Source of the DNA: Rhizobium skierniewicense
Lineage (GTDB): Bacteria > Pseudomonadota > Alphaproteobacteria > Rhizobiales > Rhizobiaceae
DNA: 64,000 nt
Assembly: GCF_014196515.1 (NCBI RefSeq)
Contig: NZ_JACIDV010000010.1
Location: 62,001-126,000 of the forward strand
Direction of reading: 5' to 3'
In this document: positions 19,183-28,289 of the stretch, one piece after another
Layout of the letters: each line of letters begins with the position of its first letter
Numbering within the stretch: position 1 is the first letter of the stretch
Made by a program: the position numbers and the translations under genes
The notes under the pieces: model-generated
The model's input: only the letters and a program-made list of their open reading frames with translations
What the model was told of the DNA's origin: nothing
Databases searched by the model: none

Positions 19183-20322
19183 TTAGTGCGCCACGTGCCG
19201 CACCTCTTTTCTTATCAGGCGCTTAGCTGAAAAAGGTTCGATGACTCTGTTCGTTCCGCCATGCACAATCAGATCGGTCATAATAGCTCCCAGGACAGGA
19301 ACAAGCTGAAAGCCGTGGCCGGAATATCCGAAGGAGTGGAAAACGCCGCTGGCATTGGGCGACGGGCCTATGATGGGCAGGTGATCCGCTGTCATGGCTT
19401 CCATGCCAGCCCATGTCCGCACGATACGCAATTGCCCCACGATGGGAAACAGATCTGTCGCGGCACGGGCACCCTTTGAGAGCTCTTTGAAGTTGACGAA
19501 GCTTCGCTGGGCGTCGAGATCCGCTCTTCCCTGAAGCCCCCCACCGATGACAAGCGTCCCCTGGTCCGACTGCTTGAAGGAAAGCGGGCGGCCCACAACG
19601 CTGACGACCGGCTTCAACAGAGGCGCAATGCGTTCCGTGACGATCATCATCGAGGCTTTGTGGCCGATCTGAATGTCATCGCCGACCATGGCGGCGATTT
19701 TAACCGCCCAGGCTCCGGCGGCGTTGACGACGGTTGGCGCGATGAATTCCATCGTCTCCGTCCTGACGCGCCAGTCGGCGCCCGCGTGCTCGATCGCGAT
19801 GACACCCGCGCCTTCGTAAATTGTGACGCCGGCGGCTTCTGTCGCCTGGCGGAAAGCCTTGAGCGTACGGTGGGGATCTGCGGCACCATCGTTTCGAGCG
19901 ATCAGTGCGCCCATGCAATGTGGCGAGATGGAAGGAACAAGGCGCAGAAGCTCCGCGCGGTCGATCAGTTCCTCATGGTCGTAACCCGCCGATCGAATCT
20001 TGGCGAGACGCTTCTCCAGAACGGTGAGATGCTCGGGCTTTTCCGCGATGCTCATCTGCCCGTAAGCATGGAAACCGCAACTGTCGCCGACAATGCGCTC
20101 AATGTTATGCCACATGTCCATGGCCTCGAGCGAGATCGGGATCTCCGCGAGATCGCGGTTCAATGTTCTGACGCCCGCAGCCGTCGCCCCGGAAGAATGA
20201 CGGCCGACCCAAGAACGCTCCAGGATCGCAACCGTTTTGCCAGCTCGTGCCAGGTTCATCGCAGCAGAAAGACCGTGCAATCCCCCGCCGATGACAATCG
20301 TGTCCAATGCATTCCCGCTCAT
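19183..20322 (-). CDS. Opine oxidase subunit B (OoxB/NoxB-like FAD oxidoreductase)
   Basis: A 379-residue DadA/glycine-oxidase-type flavoprotein. FAD motif DTIVIGGGLHGLSAAMNLAR near the N-terminus; WVGRHSSGATAAGVRTLN follows; the C-terminal MTADHLPIIGPSPNASGVFH and GYSGHGFQLVP complete the FAD site. In Ti plasmids this type is the B subunit of octopine/nopaline oxidase, which cleaves the opine to amino acid and keto acid. Start ATG 20322 overlaps the subunit A stop by 4 bp. Confidence 0.85.
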   Translation of the reverse strand: MSGNALDTIVIGGGLHGLSAAMNLARAGKTVAILERSWVGRHSSGATAAGVRTLNRDLAEIPISLEAMDMWHNIERIVGDSCGFHAYGQMSIAEKPEHLTVLEKRLAKIRSAGYDHEELIDRAELLRLVPSISPHCMGALIARNDGAADPHRTLKAFRQATEAAGVTIYEGAGVIAIEHAGADWRVRTETMEFIAPTVVNAAGAWAVKIAAMVGDDIQIGHKASMMIVTERIAPLLKPVVSVVGRPLSFKQSDQGTLVIGGGLQGRADLDAQRSFVNFKELSKGARAATDLFPIVGQLRIVRTWAGMEAMTADHLPIIGPSPNASGVFHSFGYSGHGFQLVPVLGAIMTDLIVHGGTNRVIEPFSAKRLIRKEVRHVAH

Positions 20323-21719
20323 GACGATCTTTCCTGACTGTCGAGGGCTGCAAGTTCGCTCAACGTGACTGGCTTCAATGGCGGACGCACACGATAGAGG
20401 CCAACATCCGGGGCGGCCCGACCTTCCGCATCCGCAAGAACACGCGCAATGGTGTACCCGCATTGACGGCCCTGACAGGGACCCATCCCGGCACGGGTGA
20501 AGGCTTTGATCTGATTAGGACCCGGCCGACCCGATGTAAGTTGGGCGCGCACGGATGCGACACTTACTTCCTCGCACCGACAAGCGATCGTATGGTCGGG
20601 TGGAACGAATATCGATGGGCGGGGGCGATACAGCTTGTCCAGGAACGGGCGGGTTGCAAGGGCCTGCCTAAGGCGTTTGCGTGTCGGTTCCGCCTGAAGG
20701 GTGGCTTCTAGCTGTGACACTCGTCCGGACTTGAATACAATTTGCAGACCCGTCAGCACGCCGCGCAGGCATGCCGCCTTTGCTCCGCCGATCCCGGCCC
20801 CATCTCCGGCGACAAAGATATTCGCCTCGGACGTTTCGCCCCAACTGTCGAGCTCGGGCGCGAAGCTGTCCTGATCGGCGTTCCAGACGTGTCGGCAGCC
20901 CAAAGCGAGGGTCGGATGGATTGTCGGGACAATGCCTTCATGAACGAGTAAAAGCTTCGCGTCGACAGTGGCGGACTGGCCGCTCGCCGTCACGTAGCGA
21001 AGGCGCTCAAGGCTTTCCTTGCCCGTCGCTTCGATCTCGGCCACGTGCTGGATATACTGAACTCGCCGTTTGATCGACTGGAGCCAGCCGACTCCCTTGA
21101 GGATATCCATTGGCGCACTTTTCAACGCGGAAAAGAGATCGGGCAGCGCGCTGCTGATCTGGCCTGCACGAGACGTGTCGAGGAAACCCGCAATCCGACC
21201 GCCCGCTTTAAGAAGCTGAGCTGCATAAAGGAGTGAGAGAGGGCCACTCCCTGCTATCCAGACCGGCTCAGATGGGATTTGATCTGACGTCTTCAGCACG
21301 ATCTGGGCAGCGCCGATTGTCATCACACCCGGCAACGTCCAGCCCGGAAATGGTGCCGGCCTTTCCTGCGCACCCGTTGCCAGAAGGAGGTAGTTCGCCT
21401 CGATAGAGCTTGCGGCACCATCGCGCGTGACATAGGCCCGCGGGCCGGCTTCGACCTGCCATACCTGCGTGCCTGGTTCGTAACGAGCGCTGCTGGCGCG
21501 GAATTGCCGGACGAGATCAAGCCCTTCCGCGTAGGCCTTGCCGAGGATGTCCATCCGCGGTGTACCCGAAACCGCTTCGATATTACGCCAGATCTGGCCG
21601 CCCGGGGTAGGCTGTTCGTCGACAACCAGCACATCCAGTCCGTAGCGCCTCGCCACGACCGCTGCCGACATACCTGCAGGCCCGGCGCCGACAATGAGCA
21701 GATCAACCTGACGGCTCAT
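20319..21719 (-). CDS. Opine oxidase subunit A (OoxA/NoxA-like)
   Basis: A 466-residue pyridine-nucleotide/FAD oxidoreductase: FAD motif VDLLIVGAGPAGMSAAVVAR at the N-terminus, GGQIW motif, a second ATGAQERP segment, and a C-terminal BFD-like [2Fe-2S] cluster region with CRCEEVS and GPCQGRQCG cysteines. This matches the A subunits of octopine/nopaline oxidase and HcnB-like enzymes. Translationally coupled to both neighbours (ATGA overlaps). Confidence 0.88.
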   Translation of the reverse strand: MSRQVDLLIVGAGPAGMSAAVVARRYGLDVLVVDEQPTPGGQIWRNIEAVSGTPRMDILGKAYAEGLDLVRQFRASSARYEPGTQVWQVEAGPRAYVTRDGAASSIEANYLLLATGAQERPAPFPGWTLPGVMTIGAAQIVLKTSDQIPSEPVWIAGSGPLSLLYAAQLLKAGGRIAGFLDTSRAGQISSALPDLFSALKSAPMDILKGVGWLQSIKRRVQYIQHVAEIEATGKESLERLRYVTASGQSATVDAKLLLVHEGIVPTIHPTLALGCRHVWNADQDSFAPELDSWGETSEANIFVAGDGAGIGGAKAACLRGVLTGLQIVFKSGRVSQLEATLQAEPTRKRLRQALATRPFLDKLYRPRPSIFVPPDHTIACRCEEVSVASVRAQLTSGRPGPNQIKAFTRAGMGPCQGRQCGYTIARVLADAEGRAAPDVGLYRVRPPLKPVTLSELAALDSQERSS

Positions 21720-22009
21720 AATGCAATCCTCCGCCGTCCGAGTTGCCGCTCAATCCTCATTCCATCGCGAACCGAGACAAGACAGGTTTGGACAGATGCA
21801 CCGTCTACCACGGCAAGGCACTCGAAGCAGACTCCCATCATGCAGTAAGGTGCGCGCTTGGTTTCGGAAACTGGGGTCGTGCGTGACCAGACAGGATCCT
21901 GACGCAAAAGAACTGCGGCGACACTTTCATTGGCCTCGGCTGCGACTGCCTCACCATCGATGTAGACCGTGATGGCTCCCTGGGGCACTTTATTGAGTTT
22001 CTTGAACAT
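21716..22009 (-). CDS. Opine oxidase small [2Fe-2S] subunit
   Basis: A 97-residue ferredoxin-like protein (HcnA/SoxA-gamma type), with YCMMGVCFECLAVVDG and QTCLVSV supplying cluster cysteines; a first C-x4-C cysteine of the plant-type motif is not evident. It overlaps subunit A by 4 bp and the dehydrogenase stop by 1 bp. Together with A and B it forms a three-component oxidase. Confidence 0.82.
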   Translation of the reverse strand: MFKKLNKVPQGAITVYIDGEAVAAEANESVAAVLLRQDPVWSRTTPVSETKRAPYCMMGVCFECLAVVDGASVQTCLVSVRDGMRIERQLGRRRIAL

Positions 22010-23112
22010 TAGCTAACCTGCGCAACCGATCTGAGCTCGTGGGCATTAAGAGGAAACCCGGTGACAACTCGCTCAAGAAGATTTTCGCGCATCAGCGGTC
22101 CGAGCTCTTCGAGGATATCGTTGCCACGACCGAAATCTCGGTCATAACAAGCGCTGATGATGTTCACGCCGCTCCTGTGAAGGGGCGCGGTTATGCCGGC
22201 GAGCTCGGCAAGCAAGAGCGTCGGCATCAGGCCGAAGGGTACATCTTCAAGGATGTACCGTGTATCAAGGCTCTTCGGGCCCATCGGGTCGTTTCCGCGA
22301 GCAATGACGGCAACCGCCAATTCCCAGACACGATCACCCTCGACTTTGTGGGTTAGCCTGTAGTGATCGAACACGGTGCGGACATCCTTCCCGAACGCGG
22401 AGGCGATCGCTACGCGCTCACGGTCGAGCGCCTCGATTAGGTTCCCAACCGCCGATGTGAGGTTCGTATTCTGGCCCCAGGACTCGCCACGCTCGATCCT
22501 CGTCAGATTGCATAGAGCAACGGCGAGGTGGTTCTGCGGATTCAGATTGCTTAATGCGATCGTGAGAATGTCATCTTTGAGGTTGAACCGGTCACCGAAG
22601 ACGTTCGCGCATATCGCCAGTCCCGCGTCTGCGAAACGAGTTGGAACCGTTGCCATATCGACTTTGTCCCGGATGGTCCCGATGTTGAATGTGTTGGGGC
22701 CGCGTTGCTTGCTGGTCAGCACCGTCGTACTCCAGGCCACGATCGGGATTTCGATGCCACGTTCGGAAAGACGCTTTGAGAGAAACAATGCGGCAAGGGA
22801 CAGGTGGCTACTGATGATGACCGTGTGGTTCTTGCGGATGAACGGTATGAGTGCTTGGAGCACGGATCGGTGGCCGTAGGCCGGCAACGCCAATACTATG
22901 ACATCGTTTGAAGCCAGCTCTTCGGCTGAACGGCAGATCGCTGGACTGAACTCGCCTTCGATCATACCGGTGATCGTTAGGGCGGCTCCTTTGGCGAGGT
23001 CCACCGTTCCGGCCCCCGTGGGAGACCAGACGCTTGCTGAGTGACCTTGCTTATCCAGAAAGGCCACGTAGCCCATCGCGATTGCTCCGGCACCTGCAAT
23101 TCCTACGCGCAT
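22009..23112 (-). CDS. Opine dehydrogenase family protein (octopine/nopaline synthase-like)
   Basis: A 367-residue NAD/NADP octopine/nopaline dehydrogenase-family protein. N-terminal Rossmann motif VGIAGAGAIAMGYVAFL; VIVLALPAYGHRSVL; the catalytic-domain block LSNLNPQNHLAVALCNLTR has the Asn and His typical of the family. T-DNA ocs and nos belong to the same family but act in plants; this one is in a bacterial operon beside an opine oxidase, so it may interconvert opine and keto acid plus amino acid. Substrate unknown. Confidence 0.85.
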   Translation of the reverse strand: MRVGIAGAGAIAMGYVAFLDKQGHSASVWSPTGAGTVDLAKGAALTITGMIEGEFSPAICRSAEELASNDVIVLALPAYGHRSVLQALIPFIRKNHTVIISSHLSLAALFLSKRLSERGIEIPIVAWSTTVLTSKQRGPNTFNIGTIRDKVDMATVPTRFADAGLAICANVFGDRFNLKDDILTIALSNLNPQNHLAVALCNLTRIERGESWGQNTNLTSAVGNLIEALDRERVAIASAFGKDVRTVFDHYRLTHKVEGDRVWELAVAVIARGNDPMGPKSLDTRYILEDVPFGLMPTLLLAELAGITAPLHRSGVNIISACYDRDFGRGNDILEELGPLMRENLLERVVTGFPLNAHELRSVAQVS

Positions 23113-23215
23113 ATCTCACTATCCTTGCCACTATATGTAGCCGTTATGTATTTCCAATCATTTGAAACAGATCGAAGGTCGCGGAGGTTTGACCGCGATC
23201 ATCGCAATTCCCGGT

Positions 23216-25063
23216 TTACTCGACTTGCACGACATGTCCGGGAGAAACCTCGACATACTTCCGCTGCGGAGGCACGTAGTCGATCGAACGAACAGGGCTC
23301 TTGATTTCGTCCATCTGACTGTTTCTCTTGATCCGGCGCCTTGCCGGATCCGGCACAGGCACCGCGGACATGAGCTTCCTGGTATAAGCGTGCTGAGGGT
23401 TGTCGAACACAGCTGCTCGCGGCCCGATTTCAACGATTTCGCCGAGATACATGACAGCGACGCGGTGACTGACTCGTTCGACGACTGCCATGTCGTGCGA
23501 GATGAACAGGAATGCCAGGTTCAGACTTTGCTGCAAGTCGAGGAGAAGGTTACAGACCTGCGCCTTAATCGAGACGTCGAGCGCTGAAACGGCTTCGTCG
23601 GCGACAATCACCTTCGGGTCGAGCATAAGGGCGCGCGCGATCGCCACACGTTGCCTTTGCCCGCCTGAGAACTCGTGTGGATAGCGCTTCATCATTTCGG
23701 CCGAGAGACCGACCTTCTCCAGAAGGGCGGCGGTTTTGTCGCGTGCCTGCGCCTTGCTTCCGAGACCATGTTGGATGAACGGCTCCATAACTGCATCGCC
23801 GATATTCATGCGCGGGTTGAGCGATGCGTAAGGATCCTGAAAAATCACCTGAATCGACTGACGAACCTTGCGCAGTGTTCGTTGGTCAAGCTTCAGCATA
23901 TCATGACCATCGACAGTAATGCTTCCGCTTGTCGGATCGGTAAGACGGGTGATCGAGCGTCCCGTCGTCGACTTCCCGCATCCAGATTCCCCGACCAACG
24001 ACAAGGTCTCTCCCTCGTAGAGGTTGAACGATACCTTTTCGACGGCATGCACTGCACCGGTCGTTCGGCCGAATATTCCTGAACGAATTCCGAACCGAGT
24101 GATGAGGTTCTTCACCTCAACAATTGGCGCCCTGTCCTTCGCCACCGTATCCCAGACGTCCGCGAGAGGTTTTAATTCGCCGCTTTCCGGGTCGACGATG
24201 GGAAAACGCAGAGGCAGGTGGCTTTTTCCCATTGCCCCAAGCCTGGGCACCGCGGCAAGCAGGGCACGGGTGTAGGGATGCTTGCCGCGATGGAAGATTT
24301 CTTCGGTCGGACCGGTTTCCACCTGGTCGCCACGATACATCACGATCGTCCGATCAGCGATCTCCGCAACCACTCCCATGTCATGGGTGATGAAAAGTAC
24401 CGACATTCCCTCCTCATCCTGAAGCTCCTTAATCAGGTCGAGGATCTGCCCCTGAATTGTTACATCGAGCGCTGTCGTCGGTTCGTCTGCGATCAGCAGC
24501 TTGGGCCGCGATGCAAGCGCCATGGCGATCATAACGCGCTGACGCATGCCGCCGGAGAACTGATGGGGATATTCGTCGAAGCGTCCCTTCGCGTTCGGAA
24601 CGCGCACTTTGTCTAGGAGGCCAAGAACCTTCCGCTTCGCTTCCTCAGCGGAGATGTTCTGATGAACGGTCAGGGCTTCGGCAATTTGCTTTCCAACCGG
24701 CAAGATTGGGTTGAGCGAGGTCATCGGTTCCTGGAAAATCATTGAGATCTCGTTGCCGCGTACCTGTCGCATCTCTTCTTCCGAAAGAGAAAGAAGCTCC
24801 CTGCCGGCAAGGATTACACGGCCTTCGATTCTGCTCGAGGCTTCCGTCAGCAGGCGCATGATCGACAGCGAGGTGACGGACTTGCCCGATCCAGACTCGC
24901 CGACGATGGCGACGGTCTCCTTGGGGGCGATATCAAACGAGATATCGCGCACCACCGGGTTCCATCCATCTCCAGCGCGAAAGGAGGTGGTGAGATTTCT
25001 GACCGACAGGACGGGCGCGGCAGAAGAGCCTGCATGATTGATTTGATCGGCGATCTGGTTCAT
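23216..25063 (-). CDS. Fused double ATPase of a peptide-type ABC importer
   Basis: A 615-residue DppD-DppF-type fusion. First ATPase: Walker A GESGSGKS near 56, signature FSGGMRQR. Second ATPase: GESGCGKS near 350, signature FSGGQRQR, Walker [13 protein letters not shown]. Each half carries the oligopeptide-transporter C-terminal extension ([24 protein letters not shown]). Energises uptake with the two permeases (25060-26876) and the binding protein at 28290. Start overlaps the permease stop by 4 bp. Confidence 0.93.
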   Translation of the reverse strand: MNQIADQINHAGSSAAPVLSVRNLTTSFRAGDGWNPVVRDISFDIAPKETVAIVGESGSGKSVTSLSIMRLLTEASSRIEGRVILAGRELLSLSEEEMRQVRGNEISMIFQEPMTSLNPILPVGKQIAEALTVHQNISAEEAKRKVLGLLDKVRVPNAKGRFDEYPHQFSGGMRQRVMIAMALASRPKLLIADEPTTALDVTIQGQILDLIKELQDEEGMSVLFITHDMGVVAEIADRTIVMYRGDQVETGPTEEIFHRGKHPYTRALLAAVPRLGAMGKSHLPLRFPIVDPESGELKPLADVWDTVAKDRAPIVEVKNLITRFGIRSGIFGRTTGAVHAVEKVSFNLYEGETLSLVGESGCGKSTTGRSITRLTDPTSGSITVDGHDMLKLDQRTLRKVRQSIQVIFQDPYASLNPRMNIGDAVMEPFIQHGLGSKAQARDKTAALLEKVGLSAEMMKRYPHEFSGGQRQRVAIARALMLDPKVIVADEAVSALDVSIKAQVCNLLLDLQQSLNLAFLFISHDMAVVERVSHRVAVMYLGEIVEIGPRAAVFDNPQHAYTRKLMSAVPVPDPARRRIKRNSQMDEIKSPVRSIDYVPPQRKYVEVSPGHVVQVE

Positions 25064-25938
25064 CGCTCATTCCTCGTTTTCGGATCGATCGCATCGCGCA
25101 AGGCATCACCCAGCAAATTCAGCGCGAGGACCGTGAGAAGGATTGCAAGGGAGGGGAAGACAACGAGCCACCAGGCGCTGAGGATGTTTTCGAATCCCTC
25201 GCGGATCATTGCGCCCCAGGTTGCCGTGGGGGGAGCGACACCGAGACCGATAAAGGCAAGAGACGCCTCGGTACGAATAGCGGATGCCATCCAGAGCGAT
25301 GCCACGACGACAATGTCGGACAGGATGTTCGGAAGGATGTGGACGCCCATGATTCTGATCGGCGTGAAGCCGAGGGACTTGCTAGCGTCGATGAAATCGC
25401 GTCGCTTGACGGCAATTGTGGGTCCGCGTGCGACGCGGGCAAAGGGAGCCGTCTCGGTGATCGCAATTGCAATAATAAGATTCTCAAAGCTGGCGCCGAG
25501 CATTGCCGCGACCATGAGCCCAAGGAGCAGTGTCGGGAACGACAGCATGACGTCCACAAGGCCCATGACGATCTGATCGAAGAGACCGCCGATATAACCC
25601 GCGAGAATTCCGAGCGCCGAACCGACGACCATCGCAATCATCACGGAAAGGAAGCCAATCGCGAGTGAGATACGGGCCCCATAGAGCAGGCGCGACGCCA
25701 CGTCGCGACCGAAACTGTCGGTTCCCAGCCAAAACTGCGCGGATGGTGCGCTCAGGCGGTGAACGATGTTTTGCTTCAGTGGATCGTAAGGTGCGATCAT
25801 CGGAGCAAAAACGGCAGCCAGCACGATCAGGAGAAGCAGTCCGATGCCAACCCAGGAGAGGCGGTTGCGACGGAGTGCGGTAAGCACCGGATTTGGCGCC
25901 TTCTCAGGCTTTGCGGATTGCAAGATGATATCGGTCAT
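25060..25938 (-). CDS. Peptide-type ABC permease (DppC-like)
   Basis: A 292-residue inner-membrane permease with an N-terminal helix (SWVGIGLLLLIVLAAVFAPM), the DppC hallmark LGTDSFGRDVASRLLYGARI and the EAA-loop DASKSLGFTPIRIMGVHILP contacting the ATPase. Overlaps both neighbours by 4 bp in one operon. Confidence 0.92.
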   Translation of the reverse strand: MTDIILQSAKPEKAPNPVLTALRRNRLSWVGIGLLLLIVLAAVFAPMIAPYDPLKQNIVHRLSAPSAQFWLGTDSFGRDVASRLLYGARISLAIGFLSVMIAMVVGSALGILAGYIGGLFDQIVMGLVDVMLSFPTLLLGLMVAAMLGASFENLIIAIAITETAPFARVARGPTIAVKRRDFIDASKSLGFTPIRIMGVHILPNILSDIVVVASLWMASAIRTEASLAFIGLGVAPPTATWGAMIREGFENILSAWWLVVFPSLAILLTVLALNLLGDALRDAIDPKTRNER

Positions 25939-26876
25939 TTCGCGTAACTCACTCTTGGGTCGACAGCGGCGTAGATTACGTCGGTCAAGATGTTGACGAG
26001 GACCACGAAGGTTGCAAACACGACCATCAGGCCCTGCAGCATGGTGTAGTCGCGTGACTGAAGTGCTCCGAGAATGAGCTTGCCCAGACCAGGTCGGGTG
26101 AAGACGATTTCGACAAGAACCGAGTTTCCGATCATCGTCCCGAAGTTCAGCCCGACCACCGTCACGATCGGGATAAGAGCGTTGCCAAGGGCGTGCCGGA
26201 TGATGATGCTCTTGGTCTTGACGCCTTTGGCGCGCGCGGTGCGGATATAGTCCTCACCCAAAACGTCAAGCATTGAGGAGCGGGTGACGCGGGCGATATA
26301 GGCGGTCATGATCAGGCCGAGATTGAGAGCCGGCAAAGCCAGGCTTCGCAGATGATCAATCGGATTGGCCGTAGGCCGGCTCATCACCGGGAACCAATGC
26401 AGCCAGACAGCAAATGCGAGGAGCATCAGAATTGCCGAGACGAACCCGGGAAACGAGAGGCCGACGAGTGAAAGAAGACGGCTTGCATAGTCCGGCCATT
26501 TGTTGCGGCGAATAGCTGCGACAATGCCAAGGGGGATACCGAATGCCACACCGATGATCATCGCGGCGGCGGTGAGTTCGAGAGTATAAGGTAAGACAAC
26601 AGCGACTTCGGACAGTACCGTACGGCCGCTGACGGCGGAGAGCCCGAAATTACCGGTCACCATGTCACCCATGAAGCGGAGGTATTGAACGGGTAACGGC
26701 TGGTCGAGGCCGAGCTGCGCGCGCAGTGCGGCGAGCGCTTCGGCACTGGCGCGATCCCCAAGCATTGCGACGGCGGCATCACCGGGCACCAGCCGAACGA
26801 GGATGAAAACCACCGTCAGCATTGCGAGCAAAGTCGGTATGGCCAAAAGGAGTCTTCGGATTACATAGGTTGTCAT
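25935..26876 (-). CDS. Peptide-type ABC permease (DppB-like)
   Basis: A 313-residue permease with the DppB start MTTYVIRRLLLAIPTLLAML, LVPGDAAVAMLGDRAS, and the EAA-loop TARAKGVKTKSIIIRHALGN. First gene of the permease-ATPase run; its promoter must lie in 26877-27312, which also holds the LysR promoter. Confidence 0.92.
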   Translation of the reverse strand: MTTYVIRRLLLAIPTLLAMLTVVFILVRLVPGDAAVAMLGDRASAEALAALRAQLGLDQPLPVQYLRFMGDMVTGNFGLSAVSGRTVLSEVAVVLPYTLELTAAAMIIGVAFGIPLGIVAAIRRNKWPDYASRLLSLVGLSFPGFVSAILMLLAFAVWLHWFPVMSRPTANPIDHLRSLALPALNLGLIMTAYIARVTRSSMLDVLGEDYIRTARAKGVKTKSIIIRHALGNALIPIVTVVGLNFGTMIGNSVLVEIVFTRPGLGKLILGALQSRDYTMLQGLMVVFATFVVLVNILTDVIYAAVDPRVSYAK

Positions 26877-27312
26877 ATGGTAGCCCTTTCAGCATCGATG
26901 CAGCTCACCAACTCTTCGTCAAGGTTTTTGGAAATTGGACCCGCGTCGATCGAAGAATCGCGACGCTTGGTCGACGAGGGGAACAATCGGAGATCTAGCC
27001 CGGAAAGACGCGGTATAGGGCACGCGAAGGCTGGGCTTGGCCTCGTCCGACCGATACGTCTGAAATTCAGCGAATGAGATGACATATTGGCGACGGCCAA
27101 CACGCGCCACCCAGAGTCCCAGGTGCGTGGGCGGCCAATGGTCGGGTGATGACATCGCGATATTATTGCGACCTCACCGACGCCTGTTTCAGGCGGGAAA
27201 AGTTCGATAGACACGGCGGTAGTTCCCCATATTATTATTGTAACTTCAAACCCGCAGGGGTAGAAAGTCAAAGTCGAAAAATTTGGCTTCATATTCGCGT
27301 GGGTTATAGTTC
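26877..27312. promoter_or_regulatory. Divergent promoter region between the permease operon and lysR
   Basis: No supported gene. It contains one copy (27267-27308) of a 42-bp motif shared with the binding-protein promoter. Confidence 0.65.
27267..27308 (+). promoter_or_regulatory. 42-bp regulatory repeat, copy 1 (LysR operator candidate)
   Basis: GTCAAAGTCG, ATTTGG, TATTCGC and GGGTTATA occur in this order and with the same overall spacing as in copy 2 at 29899-29940. It ends 4 bp before the lysR ATG, fitting autoregulation. Confidence 0.65.
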
Positions 27313-28215
27313 ATGAGAAATCCGAGCCTTCGGCAACTCGAAGGTTTAATAGCGGTTGTTGAAACCGGGACTGTGAGCCGTGCATCGGAGGTCCTGCGGA
27401 TTTCCCAGCCCGCGGCCAGCAAGCTGATCCAGGACCTGGAGTTGGACAGTGGTTTGAAGCTGTTCGAGAGAGAGAGCGGGCGGCTTGTCCCGACGGGTCG
27501 TGGAATGCGGCTCTACGAGGAAATCAAGCGCATCTTTGGTGGTGTCAATCAGGTCGCCCGCGCCGTTGAAGCGATGCGGAGAGAGGAATCTGGCCATCTC
27601 GTGATCGGCGTGATGCCGAGCCTGTCGGGTCCTTTTCTCGGTCGGGTCGTCGCGGGTTTTAGATCCCGCTATCCGGACGTATTCGTGGAAATCGAGACGC
27701 AAGCGTCTCAGTTTCTGACGGAATCGGTTCTTCTGGGACGTATTGATCTCGCGCTGGTCAAGAGTGGACTGGAGCATCCGACGATCATTGTTGAACCCAT
27801 AGACAGCCCGCCCATGGCGGCAGTTTTGCCGTTAGGCCACCACTTGCTGGAAAAGTCTGAGCTCAGCCCGGTGGAACTTGCCTCAGAGCCCTTCGTCGCG
27901 TTCGGCGACTCAAGCCGAACGCGCATAAAAGTCGATGCGGCATTCGAGGCGCACGGCTTGAAGCCAAAAATTACCATGGAAGCAGCGACAGCGCCGAATG
28001 TCGCGGAATTCATTGCTGCTGGGCTGGGCGTTACGGTGTCGGATCCGATTTCGATGGAATGCGTCAAGGGACGCGTTGCATTGCGTCCGTTTCTCCCAAG
28101 CATTGATGCCGAGTACAGGCTTTATCGCCCGGCACGAGCCCGGCACACGGATCTGGTGCTGGAATTTTCTCGAGAGGTGCATCTGGCCGCAGCCAACACC
28201 ACACTTGCCATCTAG
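27313..28215 (+). CDS. LysR-type regulator of the opine-uptake operon
   Basis: A 300-residue LysR-type regulator. N-terminal winged helix-turn-helix at 1-60 (RNPSLRQLEGLIAVVETGTV, ISQPAASKLIQDLEL), then a substrate-binding domain with VIGVMPSLSGPFLGRVVAGF and RIDLALVKSGLEHP. It lies between the binding-protein gene and the permease genes, transcribed oppositely, so it most likely controls both. Inducer presumably the opine; not shown by sequence. Confidence 0.9.
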   Translation: MRNPSLRQLEGLIAVVETGTVSRASEVLRISQPAASKLIQDLELDSGLKLFERESGRLVPTGRGMRLYEEIKRIFGGVNQVARAVEAMRREESGHLVIGVMPSLSGPFLGRVVAGFRSRYPDVFVEIETQASQFLTESVLLGRIDLALVKSGLEHPTIIVEPIDSPPMAAVLPLGHHLLEKSELSPVELASEPFVAFGDSSRTRIKVDAAFEAHGLKPKITMEAATAPNVAEFIAAGLGVTVSDPISMECVKGRVALRPFLPSIDAEYRLYRPARARHTDLVLEFSREVHLAAANTTLAI

Positions 28216-28222
28216 AGCAAGA

Positions 28223-28265
28223 CCCCGGCCAGCAACTCTCCAAGAGGAGGAAACGTAGGCCGGGG
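28223..28265. terminator. Stem-loop between convergent lysR and binding-protein genes
   Basis: CCCCGGCC (28223-28230) pairs with GGCCGGGG (28258-28265), with a smaller hairpin (CTCTCC/GGAG) inside the loop. It lies between the two stop codons. No T-run follows, so intrinsic termination is uncertain. Confidence 0.45.
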
Positions 28266-28289
28266 CAAGGTGGGGAGGATTGAGACGGG

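Noticed and set aside
26873..27292. 139-codon frame between dppB and lysR
   Set aside because: Overlaps the divergent promoter and the 42-bp repeat, no recognisable domain, no convincing ribosome site.
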